Of a stretch of 64,000 bases of DNA, positions 8,040 through 16,866 are shown piece by piece; within the stretch, counting starts at the first letter, position 1, and every line of letters begins with the position of its first letter. Location of the stretch: contig NZ_OY759860.1 of the NCBI RefSeq assembly GCF_963662805.1, positions 62,001 through 126,000 on the forward strand, given 5' to 3'. The DNA comes from an uncultured Cohaesibacter sp. GTDB lineage: Bacteria > Pseudomonadota > Alphaproteobacteria > Rhizobiales > Cohaesibacteraceae. The translations under genes and the position numbers were made by a program. The notes below the pieces were generated by a model. That model was not told where the DNA came from. It saw only the letters and a list, made by a program, of their open reading frames with translations, and searched no databases.

Positions 8040-11000
8040 TCGTCTCCCTCATTCAGCGACCATTCCTTGACCCTCGCAAGGTGATCATATGGCCCCTCGT
8101 AGCTTTCCATTTTGGGCCGCGCCCGTGAGGCATAGCCCTTGGCCGGATCGTCATAGGCGGTGATGAGAGCGAGAAGCCGCTTGCCGATTAGCTCGACAAT
8201 ATCCTCGGCGGCATAATCCTTCTCGACGCCGGGCTTGATCTCACCTGCTACACGCCCGCCGGAGAGCCGGATCCAGGCCATGTCACCCACCTCGATACCG
8301 CGCGGAATCTCCCTGAAGCCGCCGAGCTTGGCCATATAACCCTCAAGTGCCAGCTGTGGCGCAAAGCCGGGCAGCACCTGCTTGGCCGTTGGCGGCTGTC
8401 CGGTCTTGAAGTCGATCACCTGCAGCCGGTCATCACTGGAAATATCAAGTCGGTCGGCGCGGCCCCGCAGAACAAAATCGCCACCAGCGACAGGTAGGGT
8501 GATCTGGCCGGAAATCTCCGCATGACGCCCGCCGATGGTGTCGTTGCGCGGGGCTTCCCAGTCATGCACGAACCAGTGCGCGATCCGCTCGAAACGCGGC
8601 CACCAGAAGGCCATCAGCTCGGGGAAATTGTCCCATTGGCGAAAGGCTGCCTCGCCCATTTCCAGCAGGCGATTGACGGCAGTGTCATCGAATGGCCCCT
8701 CCCATTCTTTGATGAAGTCTCCGAGAATGTCGTGAATGATCGAGCCCTTCTCGGCCCCGCCCGGCTGTGCCCCGATGTCGTCCAGTTCCCTGAGACCAAG
8801 CACATGCTTGGCATAGAGCGCATAGGGATCGCGAACCCATGTCTCGATCTCCGTCACCGACAGATTGCGCGGGCGGGCCTCAAGCGGCGGTTTGGGAGCC
8901 GGGCGTTCGTAGGTCGCCTTGGTCTGAGCCGCATCGAGCGCACGGGCCCAATGCACATAGGCCTTGCCGCGCTCGATCATGTCTTTTCGAGCCTGATCAC
9001 CGGCCACCGCCGCAAGGCGCTGTAGCCATCGGCTCGAAACAGTAGGGGAGCCGCCACTCTTGAGGGAGCGGATCAAAACCACTTCCCGGCGGCCCATTGC
9101 CTGCGCAAAGTCATGCGCGGCCAGCCCGATGCGCCGTTCTGGCGGCTCCAGTTTCATGCCTGCCCGCATGGGGCGGGAGAGCCAGGCATCGGACTTGGTT
9201 TCGGCGGGCCATGAGCCTTCATTAAGCCCACCGATGACCACCCGGTCAACGTCGAGAAGGCGAGCCTCAAGGGTGCCGAGCAATTGCAGGCGCGGATCAC
9301 TGTCACCGTGGGACAGCACCGTCTCGCCGGACATCAGCGCCACAAGGAAGGGCGCAATATCGCCAGCCTCAAGCGCCATGCCCGCATGATCCGACTGGAT
9401 GGTGCGGTCAAAGAAGGCCCGTATGGATCGGCCTGCGGCTTCGTCATAAAGGCGATCTGGGGAGCCCTCGGCATCAAGGGCGACCGCTTCGAGCGCCGAC
9501 ACGACACCCGCCAGCCACTCTCCGAAACCGGGGGCCTCATCAGCCTCCATCAGGGCTTCGAACGGCTGCATGGCTTCGCTGAAATGGGTCAACAGCATCT
9601 CGCACAGCGACCAGATCTCAGGGAGATCCGCTCCAGCCTCAACCTCTTCCGAAGCCTTCGCCTTGCGGCGGGTGAATTCGTCGAGCAAGGGCTGCATGCC
9701 AGAGCCAAGGCGCGGGCCGCGCAGGAATTTGAGCTCAAGGAACCGGGCTGCGCGGCGCACGTCAGCGCGCGGCATGCCAAGCGAGGCGAGGGGATGCTTG
9801 AGGAGGGCGAGGAGGCGCACCGGATCGTAACCGCCGACCACACATTCCACCATCAGGCGCATCAGCAGAGCCGGAGGCGTCTCGGCGAGGGGCATCCCGG
9901 CGGTGTCCTCGACATGGATCTGCCAGCGCTTCAACTCCAGAAGCACCCGCCGCGCCAGAGCCCTGTCCGGTGTAACGAGCGCGGCTCGACCATCGGGCCG
10001 TTCGAGCACTTCGCGCAAGGCGAGGGCGGCGATACGCGCTTCTTCCTGCTCGTTGTTGGCCTCGGCAAGGGCAACGCCAGAGAAGGCATTGGCTCGCGAG
10101 GCTTCGTCAATCTGGGGCAGGGTCTCGCCCCAAAGCTCGGTGGTCTCCGCCGGACGCAGCGCTTCGCTCATCAGCTTTTCGCGAATGCGTTGCGGCCCGT
10201 CGAGCGATGACAGATCCACCACATCATCCCGTGTCAGCGCCATGCGGTCGAGCAATTGCTTGAGGTTGAATTGTGGGTGTCCCGCCGCTGGCTCAGGCTC
10301 GCCCGGTGCGGGATGGAGCGTACCGATGGCCTGCCAGCTCTGCTCATCAAGATGATAATCAAGGCCGGGCAGCACCAGCGCACCGCGTGGGTGGCGGGCA
10401 ACCGCTTCGAGAAGATCGGCAGTCGCCGGAATGGATCCTGTGGAGCCTGCTACGATCACCGGCCCGGGATGGGACGCGATGGCCTCGATTTCCGCCGCGA
10501 TCAATGCATTGCGCCGTTCGACGGGATCAACCAGCCGGATGCCGCGCGCCTTGCCAAGCTCTGCCAGATGATTGGGCCAGAATTCTGTCGCGATCTTCAG
10601 AAACTGAAGGCTCATTTGCCAGAAGGCGCCATAGTCCTCCGGCACCAGCGTATCAAGCAGTGCCCAGTCGGAGCGCTCGCGATGCACCGCATCGATGAGG
10701 GCGAGCAGATCAATCGCCAGATAGGCCGCATCGGTCGGCGTGGCCGAGACGTGGAGCGGCTGGCTGCTGTTGAGATTGAGCACCGCCCGGGCATATTGCA
10801 GCGACCATTGATGCACCAGCGCGCTCATTGTCAGGCGTCGCTGAACCCCATCCATCGCCACCGGAAGATCCCAGAAACCGTCCGATCCGCCCGCTGCAAG
10901 CTTCAGCGGCAGCAGATCCTCGTCGGCATCGCCAATCACATGGATTTTGGGGAGAATAACGCTAGGAAGACCCCGCTCCTGCATATGAGGCAGAAAGGCC

Positions 11001-11176
11001 TCTTTCAGTGCATCGGCTGTGCGGCGGGTTGGAACATAGATGATCGCACGACCAAGGGCGGCCGGATCACCTGCATCAAAATCGGGAATGAGGCGCCCCT
11101 CGACAAGGGCATTGATGAGTGTGGTCAGGAAGGGGCTGCTGGGCGATATGGAATAGACGCGAGTCGACTGCCGCAT
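8036..11176 (-). CDS. addB: Double-strand break repair protein AddB
   Basis: AddB is the partner subunit of AddAB. I place the start at MRQSTRVYSISPSSPF (11176), because GGGAGGGG lies just upstream and a longer reading would run into the neighbouring gene. This gives 1046 aa. The C-terminal nuclease domain has GSIIHDILGDF and VIDFKTGQPP (about residue 922). The N terminus lacks a good Walker A motif, and the C-terminal nuclease region has none of the cysteines that hold the iron-sulfur cluster in Bacillus AddB. This fits the divergent alphaproteobacterial AddB type. It overlaps addA by four bases. Confidence 0.93.
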   Translation of the reverse strand: MRQSTRVYSISPSSPFLTTLINALVEGRLIPDFDAGDPAALGRAIIYVPTRRTADALKEAFLPHMQERGLPSVILPKIHVIGDADEDLLPLKLAAGGSDGFWDLPVAMDGVQRRLTMSALVHQWSLQYARAVLNLNSSQPLHVSATPTDAAYLAIDLLALIDAVHRERSDWALLDTLVPEDYGAFWQMSLQFLKIATEFWPNHLAELGKARGIRLVDPVERRNALIAAEIEAIASHPGPVIVAGSTGSIPATADLLEAVARHPRGALVLPGLDYHLDEQSWQAIGTLHPAPGEPEPAAGHPQFNLKQLLDRMALTRDDVVDLSSLDGPQRIREKLMSEALRPAETTELWGETLPQIDEASRANAFSGVALAEANNEQEEARIAALALREVLERPDGRAALVTPDRALARRVLLELKRWQIHVEDTAGMPLAETPPALLMRLMVECVVGGYDPVRLLALLKHPLASLGMPRADVRRAARFLELKFLRGPRLGSGMQPLLDEFTRRKAKASEEVEAGADLPEIWSLCEMLLTHFSEAMQPFEALMEADEAPGFGEWLAGVVSALEAVALDAEGSPDRLYDEAAGRSIRAFFDRTIQSDHAGMALEAGDIAPFLVALMSGETVLSHGDSDPRLQLLGTLEARLLDVDRVVIGGLNEGSWPAETKSDAWLSRPMRAGMKLEPPERRIGLAAHDFAQAMGRREVVLIRSLKSGGSPTVSSRWLQRLAAVAGDQARKDMIERGKAYVHWARALDAAQTKATYERPAPKPPLEARPRNLSVTEIETWVRDPYALYAKHVLGLRELDDIGAQPGGAEKGSIIHDILGDFIKEWEGPFDDTAVNRLLEMGEAAFRQWDNFPELMAFWWPRFERIAHWFVHDWEAPRNDTIGGRHAEISGQITLPVAGGDFVLRGRADRLDISSDDRLQVIDFKTGQPPTAKQVLPGFAPQLALEGYMAKLGGFREIPRGIEVGDMAWIRLSGGRVAGEIKPGVEKDYAAEDIVELIGKRLLALITAYDDPAKGYASRARPKMESYEGPYDHLARVKEWSLNEGDE

Positions 11177-11208
11177 GGGCCCCTCCCGAAGGCTTTGTGT
11201 CCGGGGGA

Positions 11209-11952
11209 TTAAGGCAGCTTGCCGCCCGATGCACTTTCCGCGATAGCCTTCTCGGCGAGCGGAATGGCCGCCGGAGTGCCAACGTGAATCCATGTCCCGT
11301 CCATGATGATTCCGTAGAGCCTACCGTCTTCGATGGCCTTGTCAAACTGGATGTTGAGAGAATGCGGGGTTGTTTTCGCTTTCTCGAACAGGCGCGGGTG
11401 CAGGATCGCCGCACCACTATAGACATAGGGCGAGACTTCATGAGGCTTGCGTCGACGAAGACGTCCATAGGGATCGAGAAGAAAGTCCCCCCGGCCCTTG
11501 TAGCCAATCGCACTAACCGTGGGAGAAAGCAGCAGTAGGGCATCCATCTCGTCGTCATTCCAGTGTCCGGCAAGAAGGTCGAGATTCTCTTTCGAGCCTT
11601 CCATCCAGAAGCTGTCGGAATTGAGTAGATAGAAGGCCTTGTCCCCGATCAGAGGCAAGGCATTGGCAACCCCGGCGCCGGTTTCAAGCAGGGTTTCTCG
11701 CTCGTCCGAGATGACGATCTCGATATCCGAACGCTGGCGGACGTGAACCTCGACCAGATCGGCGAGATAATGGACATTGACCACCGCCCGGTTGACGCCT
11801 GCGCGCACCAGTGCGGAGAGTGCGCGGTCGATCATGGCTTCCCCGGCGATGGGGATAAGGGGTTTTGGTGTGATCGCGGACAGGGGGCGCATGCGCTTGC
11901 CCAATCCTGCGGCAAGAATCATTCCTGTCGCTGGTCGGTTTGAAGAGGTCAT
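11209..11952 (-). CDS. murU: MurNAc-1-phosphate uridylyltransferase-like nucleotidyltransferase
   Basis: This 247-aa protein is a sugar-phosphate nucleotidyltransferase. It has the signature AAGLGKRMRPLSAITPKPL (about residues 13-31), the metal-binding region LLNSDSFW and a late GTWIHVGTP block. MurU makes UDP-MurNAc from MurNAc-1-P in the peptidoglycan recycling shortcut that bypasses MurA. The adjacent upstream gene carries an AmgK-like sugar kinase domain, the enzyme that supplies MurNAc-1-P, which supports this function over general sugar activation. Substrate specificity is inferred from context. Confidence 0.85.
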   Translation of the reverse strand: MTSSNRPATGMILAAGLGKRMRPLSAITPKPLIPIAGEAMIDRALSALVRAGVNRAVVNVHYLADLVEVHVRQRSDIEIVISDERETLLETGAGVANALPLIGDKAFYLLNSDSFWMEGSKENLDLLAGHWNDDEMDALLLLSPTVSAIGYKGRGDFLLDPYGRLRRRKPHEVSPYVYSGAAILHPRLFEKAKTTPHSLNIQFDKAIEDGRLYGIIMDGTWIHVGTPAAIPLAEKAIAESASGGKLP

Positions 11953-11985
11953 CCCGACAGGCCCTTTCTTATTGATTTTGGTGAA

Positions 11986-13671
11986 TCAGCGAAGCAAATC
12001 GTGGGAGTCATACCAGTCTTTGAGGCCAGACAGAAGGGGGTGTTCCAAGACCTTGGAAAGATACTTAAGACTGCGTGGAACATGGCTCAGATAGGCGGGG
12101 CGGCCGGCCATGTTCGCAGCCCTTGCGAAGGCCCCCAGATTTTTGGAAGTGCGCTGCGCCGCCGTCACCGAGTAGGCGGCCTTTAACAGCTTTACGCGCT
12201 CTTCGTCGAGCTTGCGCAGGGAGATGTAATAGGAGAGCATTTCGGCTTCGAGGTCGTCGGGGATTGTCACTCGGGCGTCGAGCGCCAAGGCCGAGAGGTC
12301 ATAGCTGCTCGGGCCAATGAGGCAATCCTGATAGTCGATGAAACCGATTGAGCCCGCACGCAAGGCATCGCCGAGCCAGAAGCAGTTGGGGTCCTGCACA
12401 TCGCGGAGAACCAGAGACCGTTCACTCTCCGTCAGATAACGCAGCAGGGGCTGCCAAAGGGCATGATAGTCGAGACGGTCAACCTCGGGGCAGGGGCAGC
12501 TGTGCCGATGCGGCCAGTAGTGATCGAGAAAGACATCGAGCTCCACTGTGAAGGCATCAAGATCATAGTGCGGCAGGTCAAAGCTGCCGCCAGCGCCATC
12601 AAGCCTTTTGGGGATCCTGATGTCGTGCAGATGGGCAATTGCCCGCACCACCGCGAGATATCGCTTTGCAATCGGCGCACCGGATTCGTCGGTCAGGCGT
12701 TCCTTGCCAAAATCCTCCCACAGCATCAGCCCGTCTTCGAGATCAAAGCCATAGATCGAAGGAACACGCAGTCCGAGTTGGTGAAGTCCCTGACTGATGG
12801 TGATCACCGGCGCAAGGCTGGTCACTCGATGAGCGACGCCGTCATAGGTGCGTCCATCAGGCAATTGTGGTCCGGGTGCCCGTTCGGGCATGTCCATCAG
12901 GATGCCGGACTGGGCGCGACCGGTTTGAGTGTTACTTGGCTCTGTTGTCGGGAGGCCATCACCATCGAGTGTGAGCCTTGTCACCCGGTCATAATGCCGG
13001 GGAGAGAGATCACCATCGATGGGAGCAAGCAGGGCCTCGCCCCAACCGATGCGGATCAGCAGATTGCGCTTCTTGCAGATGCGCAGGAGGCGAACCTCCC
13101 AGTTGCTGTCTGCAGTGATGGTCAGACGACGCATGCCGGGTGTCTTCGTCGTCTCGATCTTCAGCCACAACGCATTCTGCGGCATCAGATCCTCGGCGCG
13201 GTCTGGCCATTCGATGAGGGCCGCGCCACTCTGCCAGCTTTCCTCGAAGCCGATTTCATAGAGTTCCTCCACATCCCCGATGCGGTAGAGATCAAAATGG
13301 CTGATCTCCAGATCCTCGAACTCGTATGTTTGCACCAGAGTGAAGGTGGGGCTGGGTACCTCAAGCCCTGGATCATCGGCTCTGGCTCTGAGCAGAGCGC
13401 GGGCGAAGGTGCTTTTGCCTGCCCCAAGGTCCCCGTCAAGTGCGACCACATCCCCCTCCTGCAGCACCCGGGCGATATCCGCAGCAAACCCGATGCTTGC
13501 GGCTTCGCTCACCAACTCGAAGCGGAAGGTCCACGGGGCGGTGGCCAGATTGGAGCATTGGGAATTTGGCACAGTCGGCATCCTGTCGTTGTCACACAGC
13601 GGTCGGCTGGTGTCGGGCCCTGTTAAACATGCGCGGAGTGTATCTGCAACCGGTTTCCGGTCAAGGGGCAT
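11986..13671 (-). CDS. TsaE-AmgK fusion: t6A ATPase plus aminoglycoside-phosphotransferase-fold kinase
   Basis: Two enzymes are joined in one 561-aa chain. Residues about 50-190 are TsaE, the P-loop ATPase needed for the tRNA modification t6A: GDLGAGKST (80-88), SPTFTLVQTY and HFDLYRI. Residues about 200-545 are a phosphotransferase-fold kinase like AmgK, which phosphorylates MurNAc or GlcNAc at C1. It has GFIDYQDCLIGPSSYDL for metal binding. The catalytic loop reads LRDVQDPNCFW, so the usual histidines of HRDxH are replaced although the Asp and Asn remain. The fusion is known in Rhizobiales, upstream of murU as here. An alternative start is Met31 (13581). Confidence 0.9.
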   Translation of the reverse strand: MPLDRKPVADTLRACLTGPDTSRPLCDNDRMPTVPNSQCSNLATAPWTFRFELVSEAASIGFAADIARVLQEGDVVALDGDLGAGKSTFARALLRARADDPGLEVPSPTFTLVQTYEFEDLEISHFDLYRIGDVEELYEIGFEESWQSGAALIEWPDRAEDLMPQNALWLKIETTKTPGMRRLTITADSNWEVRLLRICKKRNLLIRIGWGEALLAPIDGDLSPRHYDRVTRLTLDGDGLPTTEPSNTQTGRAQSGILMDMPERAPGPQLPDGRTYDGVAHRVTSLAPVITISQGLHQLGLRVPSIYGFDLEDGLMLWEDFGKERLTDESGAPIAKRYLAVVRAIAHLHDIRIPKRLDGAGGSFDLPHYDLDAFTVELDVFLDHYWPHRHSCPCPEVDRLDYHALWQPLLRYLTESERSLVLRDVQDPNCFWLGDALRAGSIGFIDYQDCLIGPSSYDLSALALDARVTIPDDLEAEMLSYYISLRKLDEERVKLLKAAYSVTAAQRTSKNLGAFARAANMAGRPAYLSHVPRSLKYLSKVLEHPLLSGLKDWYDSHDLLR

Positions 13672-13726
13672 TCGATAAGGGACGACAGGATGTGAAATCG
13701 AGGCGGCGCGGAGCCCAACTGCGGGT

Positions 13727-16369
13727 TTATTCGGCGGCCTCGTCGTTGGCCGGGCTCAGGTTTTTGGCTTCAATGGGAAAGCTACAGGTCACTTCCGTGC
13801 CCTGACCCTCCCTGCTTTCGATGTCGATGATGCCACCATGCAGCTCGACGAAGCTCTTGACGATGGACAGGCCGAGACCGGCACCCCGCCGGTTGGAGCC
13901 GGACTTGCGGCTTTCAAAGCGGTCGAAGGCGGTGTCCTTGAAGTCGTCGGGAATGCCACAGCCCTGATCGGCCACCTTGAAGATGATGTTCAGATCATCC
14001 CGGTCGGCGATGACGCTGATGGACGACTTGTCATCGGAGAAGGCAATGGCATTGGAAATGAGATTGAAGAGGACCTGACGGACCCGTTTGGAGTCGCCAA
14101 TAAACTCTCCCATATTCTCGGCGACAGAAATATCGAGCTGAATTTCCTTCTCGGCCAAACGGTCCTGCAATCCTTCCGCTGCTGCCCGAATGGAATCGAC
14201 CGGATCAACCGGCCCCAGATCAAGCGCCATGATCCCGGCGTCGATGGTGGCGAGGTCGAGAATATCATTCACGATCGCCAGCAGGGAATTGCTCGACTTC
14301 ATGATGTGGTCGGTATAGTCGCGCTGGCGCTCGTTGAGTGTGCCATAGGCTTCGCTGGTCAACAGCTCGGTAAAGCCGATGATGTTGGTGAGAGGTGACC
14401 GCAACTCGTAGGAGACGTGCTGAATGAAGGTGTTCTTCAACTGGTCTGCTGCAAGCAGGGCCTCGTTGCGATCCTGCAGGCCCCGTTCGACAGTAACGTT
14501 GTCGGTCACATCGACGAAGGTGATCATGGTCGCGCCATCAGGCAGCGGGATCGAGGCATAGTCAAGGAAGCGGCCATTGCTGCATTCCATGCGGCCTTCG
14601 ACACCACGGCGGGCATCGTTGAAGTCGACGACACAGGCCTTGAGCCGGTCCCAGACCTCCTGATCCTGAAATTTCTTGCGGCAGCGTTCCAGAACGGCGG
14701 CGACGTGCGGCTGGCCGGTCAGCCGGGTTTCATCGAGATCCCACAGTCGCGTGAAGGCCGGATTATAGACCCTGAGGCGACCGTCGGAGCCGAACACCAC
14801 GACGCCGTCATTGAGATGATCGAGGGTTTCGCTCTGCATCTGGAAGAGCAGCTTGTAGCGTTTTTCCAGCTCGAGCTGTTCGGTGACATTCTCGAAGAGG
14901 TAGGTCACGCCGCCATCGGGATTGGGGGTCGAGACGACGCGCAGGGACTGTCCGTCGGGCAGATGCCACCAGTCCTCGCGCATGCCCACTTCGCGGTAGG
15001 AGGACAGATGCTCGGCTTTCCAGCGCTGGAAATCGGCCTGTTCCGGCAGACACCGGTTCGTCCGCATGCGGTCAAGAACGGTGCTCTCGTTGGGGTGCGT
15101 TTCGAGGAAGTTCAGATCCAGCTTGAACTGCGCCGCATAGGCGGCGTTGTAATATTGCAGTTGCCGGGTGGAATCATAGATCGCGACAGGGGTCGTCAAC
15201 TGATCCATCGTGCTGGTGTGGAACGCCTGCATGCGCTCGAGGGTTTTCTCGGCGGCTTCGATGGAGGAGACGTCGGTGGCGATGCTGACCTGACCCTCGG
15301 TGGCCATGACATCCACCACGTCGAAAATCTGCCGCTTGCCAGCGACGATGACCGGAAGGCGGTTGACCGTCGAGGTGGCGCCGACCGTGCTGGCATGGGC
15401 CTGCTGCACGGAATCCCGTCCGCGTTGATCGAGCAGCTCTGTCTGGGCATCAAGCACCGCTTCGAGGCTGTCGCCCTCGACGGCGAGCTGATAGGCGCGG
15501 TTGACCCAGCTCAGATTGCCCTCTTCATTGCGTGACCAGACCGGCATCGGCATTTCATCAAGCAGGCTGCGCATCCGTGCCAGCTCGCTGGTGAGACGAG
15601 AGGCTTCATATTCAAGCTGTGCCCTGTCAAGATCATCGCTTTCCAGCACGCGGATCTGGAGAAGGGCGCGCGAGCCCGAGGTGCTGCCCTTGAATTCGAC
15701 AAACCCGCCATTGAGGGTTTCTGCCGTGTGAGTGAATCGTTGTCCGGTGCTGCGCAGACGTTCGATGGCCAGCTCGACTTGTTGGGCGCAGTCGGCCTGC
15801 AACCACATGCCAAGCGCCAGAACTGCAGATCCCTTTGGTAGAGGGTTAGAGGATGAGCCGAGTGTCCCGTGGATTTGTGGAGCGGCTGTGCTGCCCGGCC
15901 AGATGACGAGCATCAGGTCGAGGGCATTGAGTGTGCTTTCGGATTGGTCGAGTTTGGTCTGCAGAGTCTGGATGGCCAGATTGGCCGCCAGCAGATTTTC
16001 CCGCGATCTGCGGCGCTCGCGGATGAATCCGAACCCGGCGAGCAGCACGAAGATGATCAGGGCACACAGAAGGGTCATGATCAACAATTGGCTGACGATG
16101 GACGGCTCTTCGAAGGGCAGATTGAGCAGTTCGGCTGTGCCCGAGACGATCTCGGGAACGGCAGGCAGATCCGCCTCGGCCACTTCAATCGCGTCTTGTG
16201 CGCTTGCCTGCAGGCTGGGCAACAGAAGGCCAAGAGCAAAAGGAAGGGCAAAGCCGAGGGTTGGGCAACAAGAGGAGATGGAAGGACAACCCTCCAGAAG
16301 CAAGAAGCGGTTGGAGAAGCTTGGAGTTTGTTGTTTTTTCATGTCTCCGAACAGGCCGTATTTCGGCAT
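13727..16369 (-). CDS. divL: DivL-type cell-cycle sensor kinase with tyrosine in the H-box
   Basis: I choose the start MPKYGLFGDMKK at 16369, which has an AAGGACGAG ribosome site, giving 880 aa. A membrane anchor (LLIMTLLCALIIFVLLAGF) follows an N-terminal hydrophobic segment. Several PAS-like domains precede the kinase core. The H-box reads HVSYELRSPLTNI, with Tyr654 where histidine kinases have the phospho-accepting His. That is the hallmark of DivL, which works as an allosteric regulator of CckA and reads DivK state. The N box (NLISNA), DQGCGIP and GAGLGLSIV are intact. It lies downstream of ahcY, separated by a terminator. Confidence 0.88.
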   Translation of the reverse strand: MPKYGLFGDMKKQQTPSFSNRFLLLEGCPSISSCCPTLGFALPFALGLLLPSLQASAQDAIEVAEADLPAVPEIVSGTAELLNLPFEEPSIVSQLLIMTLLCALIIFVLLAGFGFIRERRRSRENLLAANLAIQTLQTKLDQSESTLNALDLMLVIWPGSTAAPQIHGTLGSSSNPLPKGSAVLALGMWLQADCAQQVELAIERLRSTGQRFTHTAETLNGGFVEFKGSTSGSRALLQIRVLESDDLDRAQLEYEASRLTSELARMRSLLDEMPMPVWSRNEEGNLSWVNRAYQLAVEGDSLEAVLDAQTELLDQRGRDSVQQAHASTVGATSTVNRLPVIVAGKRQIFDVVDVMATEGQVSIATDVSSIEAAEKTLERMQAFHTSTMDQLTTPVAIYDSTRQLQYYNAAYAAQFKLDLNFLETHPNESTVLDRMRTNRCLPEQADFQRWKAEHLSSYREVGMREDWWHLPDGQSLRVVSTPNPDGGVTYLFENVTEQLELEKRYKLLFQMQSETLDHLNDGVVVFGSDGRLRVYNPAFTRLWDLDETRLTGQPHVAAVLERCRKKFQDQEVWDRLKACVVDFNDARRGVEGRMECSNGRFLDYASIPLPDGATMITFVDVTDNVTVERGLQDRNEALLAADQLKNTFIQHVSYELRSPLTNIIGFTELLTSEAYGTLNERQRDYTDHIMKSSNSLLAIVNDILDLATIDAGIMALDLGPVDPVDSIRAAAEGLQDRLAEKEIQLDISVAENMGEFIGDSKRVRQVLFNLISNAIAFSDDKSSISVIADRDDLNIIFKVADQGCGIPDDFKDTAFDRFESRKSGSNRRGAGLGLSIVKSFVELHGGIIDIESREGQGTEVTCSFPIEAKNLSPANDEAAE

Positions 16370-16757
16370 CTTGCTCGTCCTTTCCGCCGCTTGGCTGCCT
16401 CGTTCACCGAAGCAGTCGATCTCGCTTTTTGTTCTTGCAATGTCATCCGCAACAGCCCCGCCGGATGGCATTTCCCAAGTACTCGCTTTCTGGCAGTTTG
16501 TTTCAAGTCTGCGTCGCGTTCTCGTACGGGTGACCTGTCCGGATGCGTGACAAATGAGCCAGCTGTCCTTCAAGGACTCCTTCCTCGGCTCCTGAAAACC
16601 CCAATCAGGAGAGATGCCTTGGGCACAACGCAACAAATACTGCTTGAAACAACGCCGGGTGACTGGTTCCGGGGCCTCCTCCGGTTCCAATCGAATCACT
16701 TTACATTAACCTTTCGCGGACTCCGGCAGAAGAGTCCCAAGGCAATTTCCAAGAAAA

Positions 16758-16791
16758 AACGCGCCCTTTTTAACGAGAAAAAGAGCGCGTT
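16758..16791 (-). terminator. Rho-independent terminator of ahcY
   Basis: ACGCGC and CTTTTT segments around 16759-16771 pair with AAAAAG and GCGCGT at about 16778-16790. On the minus strand the hairpin is followed by a TTTTTTCTT tract, the classic form. It ends ahcY before divL. Confidence 0.85.
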
Positions 16792-16843
16792 CATTTCACA
16801 TGATATGGCGTGGCGAGCCAACCCGTTGGTTTTCCGCCATTCC

Positions 16844-16859
16844 TTAAGATCCGGTTAAC
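16844..16859. promoter_or_regulatory. Perfect CtrA-type box between ahcY and divL
   Basis: TTAA-GATCCGG-TTAAC matches the full CtrA consensus TTAA-N7-TTAAC. It lies 8 bases past the ahcY stop and about 475 bases upstream of the divL start. A TTAACC half-site lies at about 16707-16713, nearer divL. About 0.5 exact matches to this 9-base pattern are expected by chance in a window of this size, so the call rests mainly on the cell-cycle gene next to it. Confidence 0.4.
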
Positions 16860-16866
16860 ATTTCTG

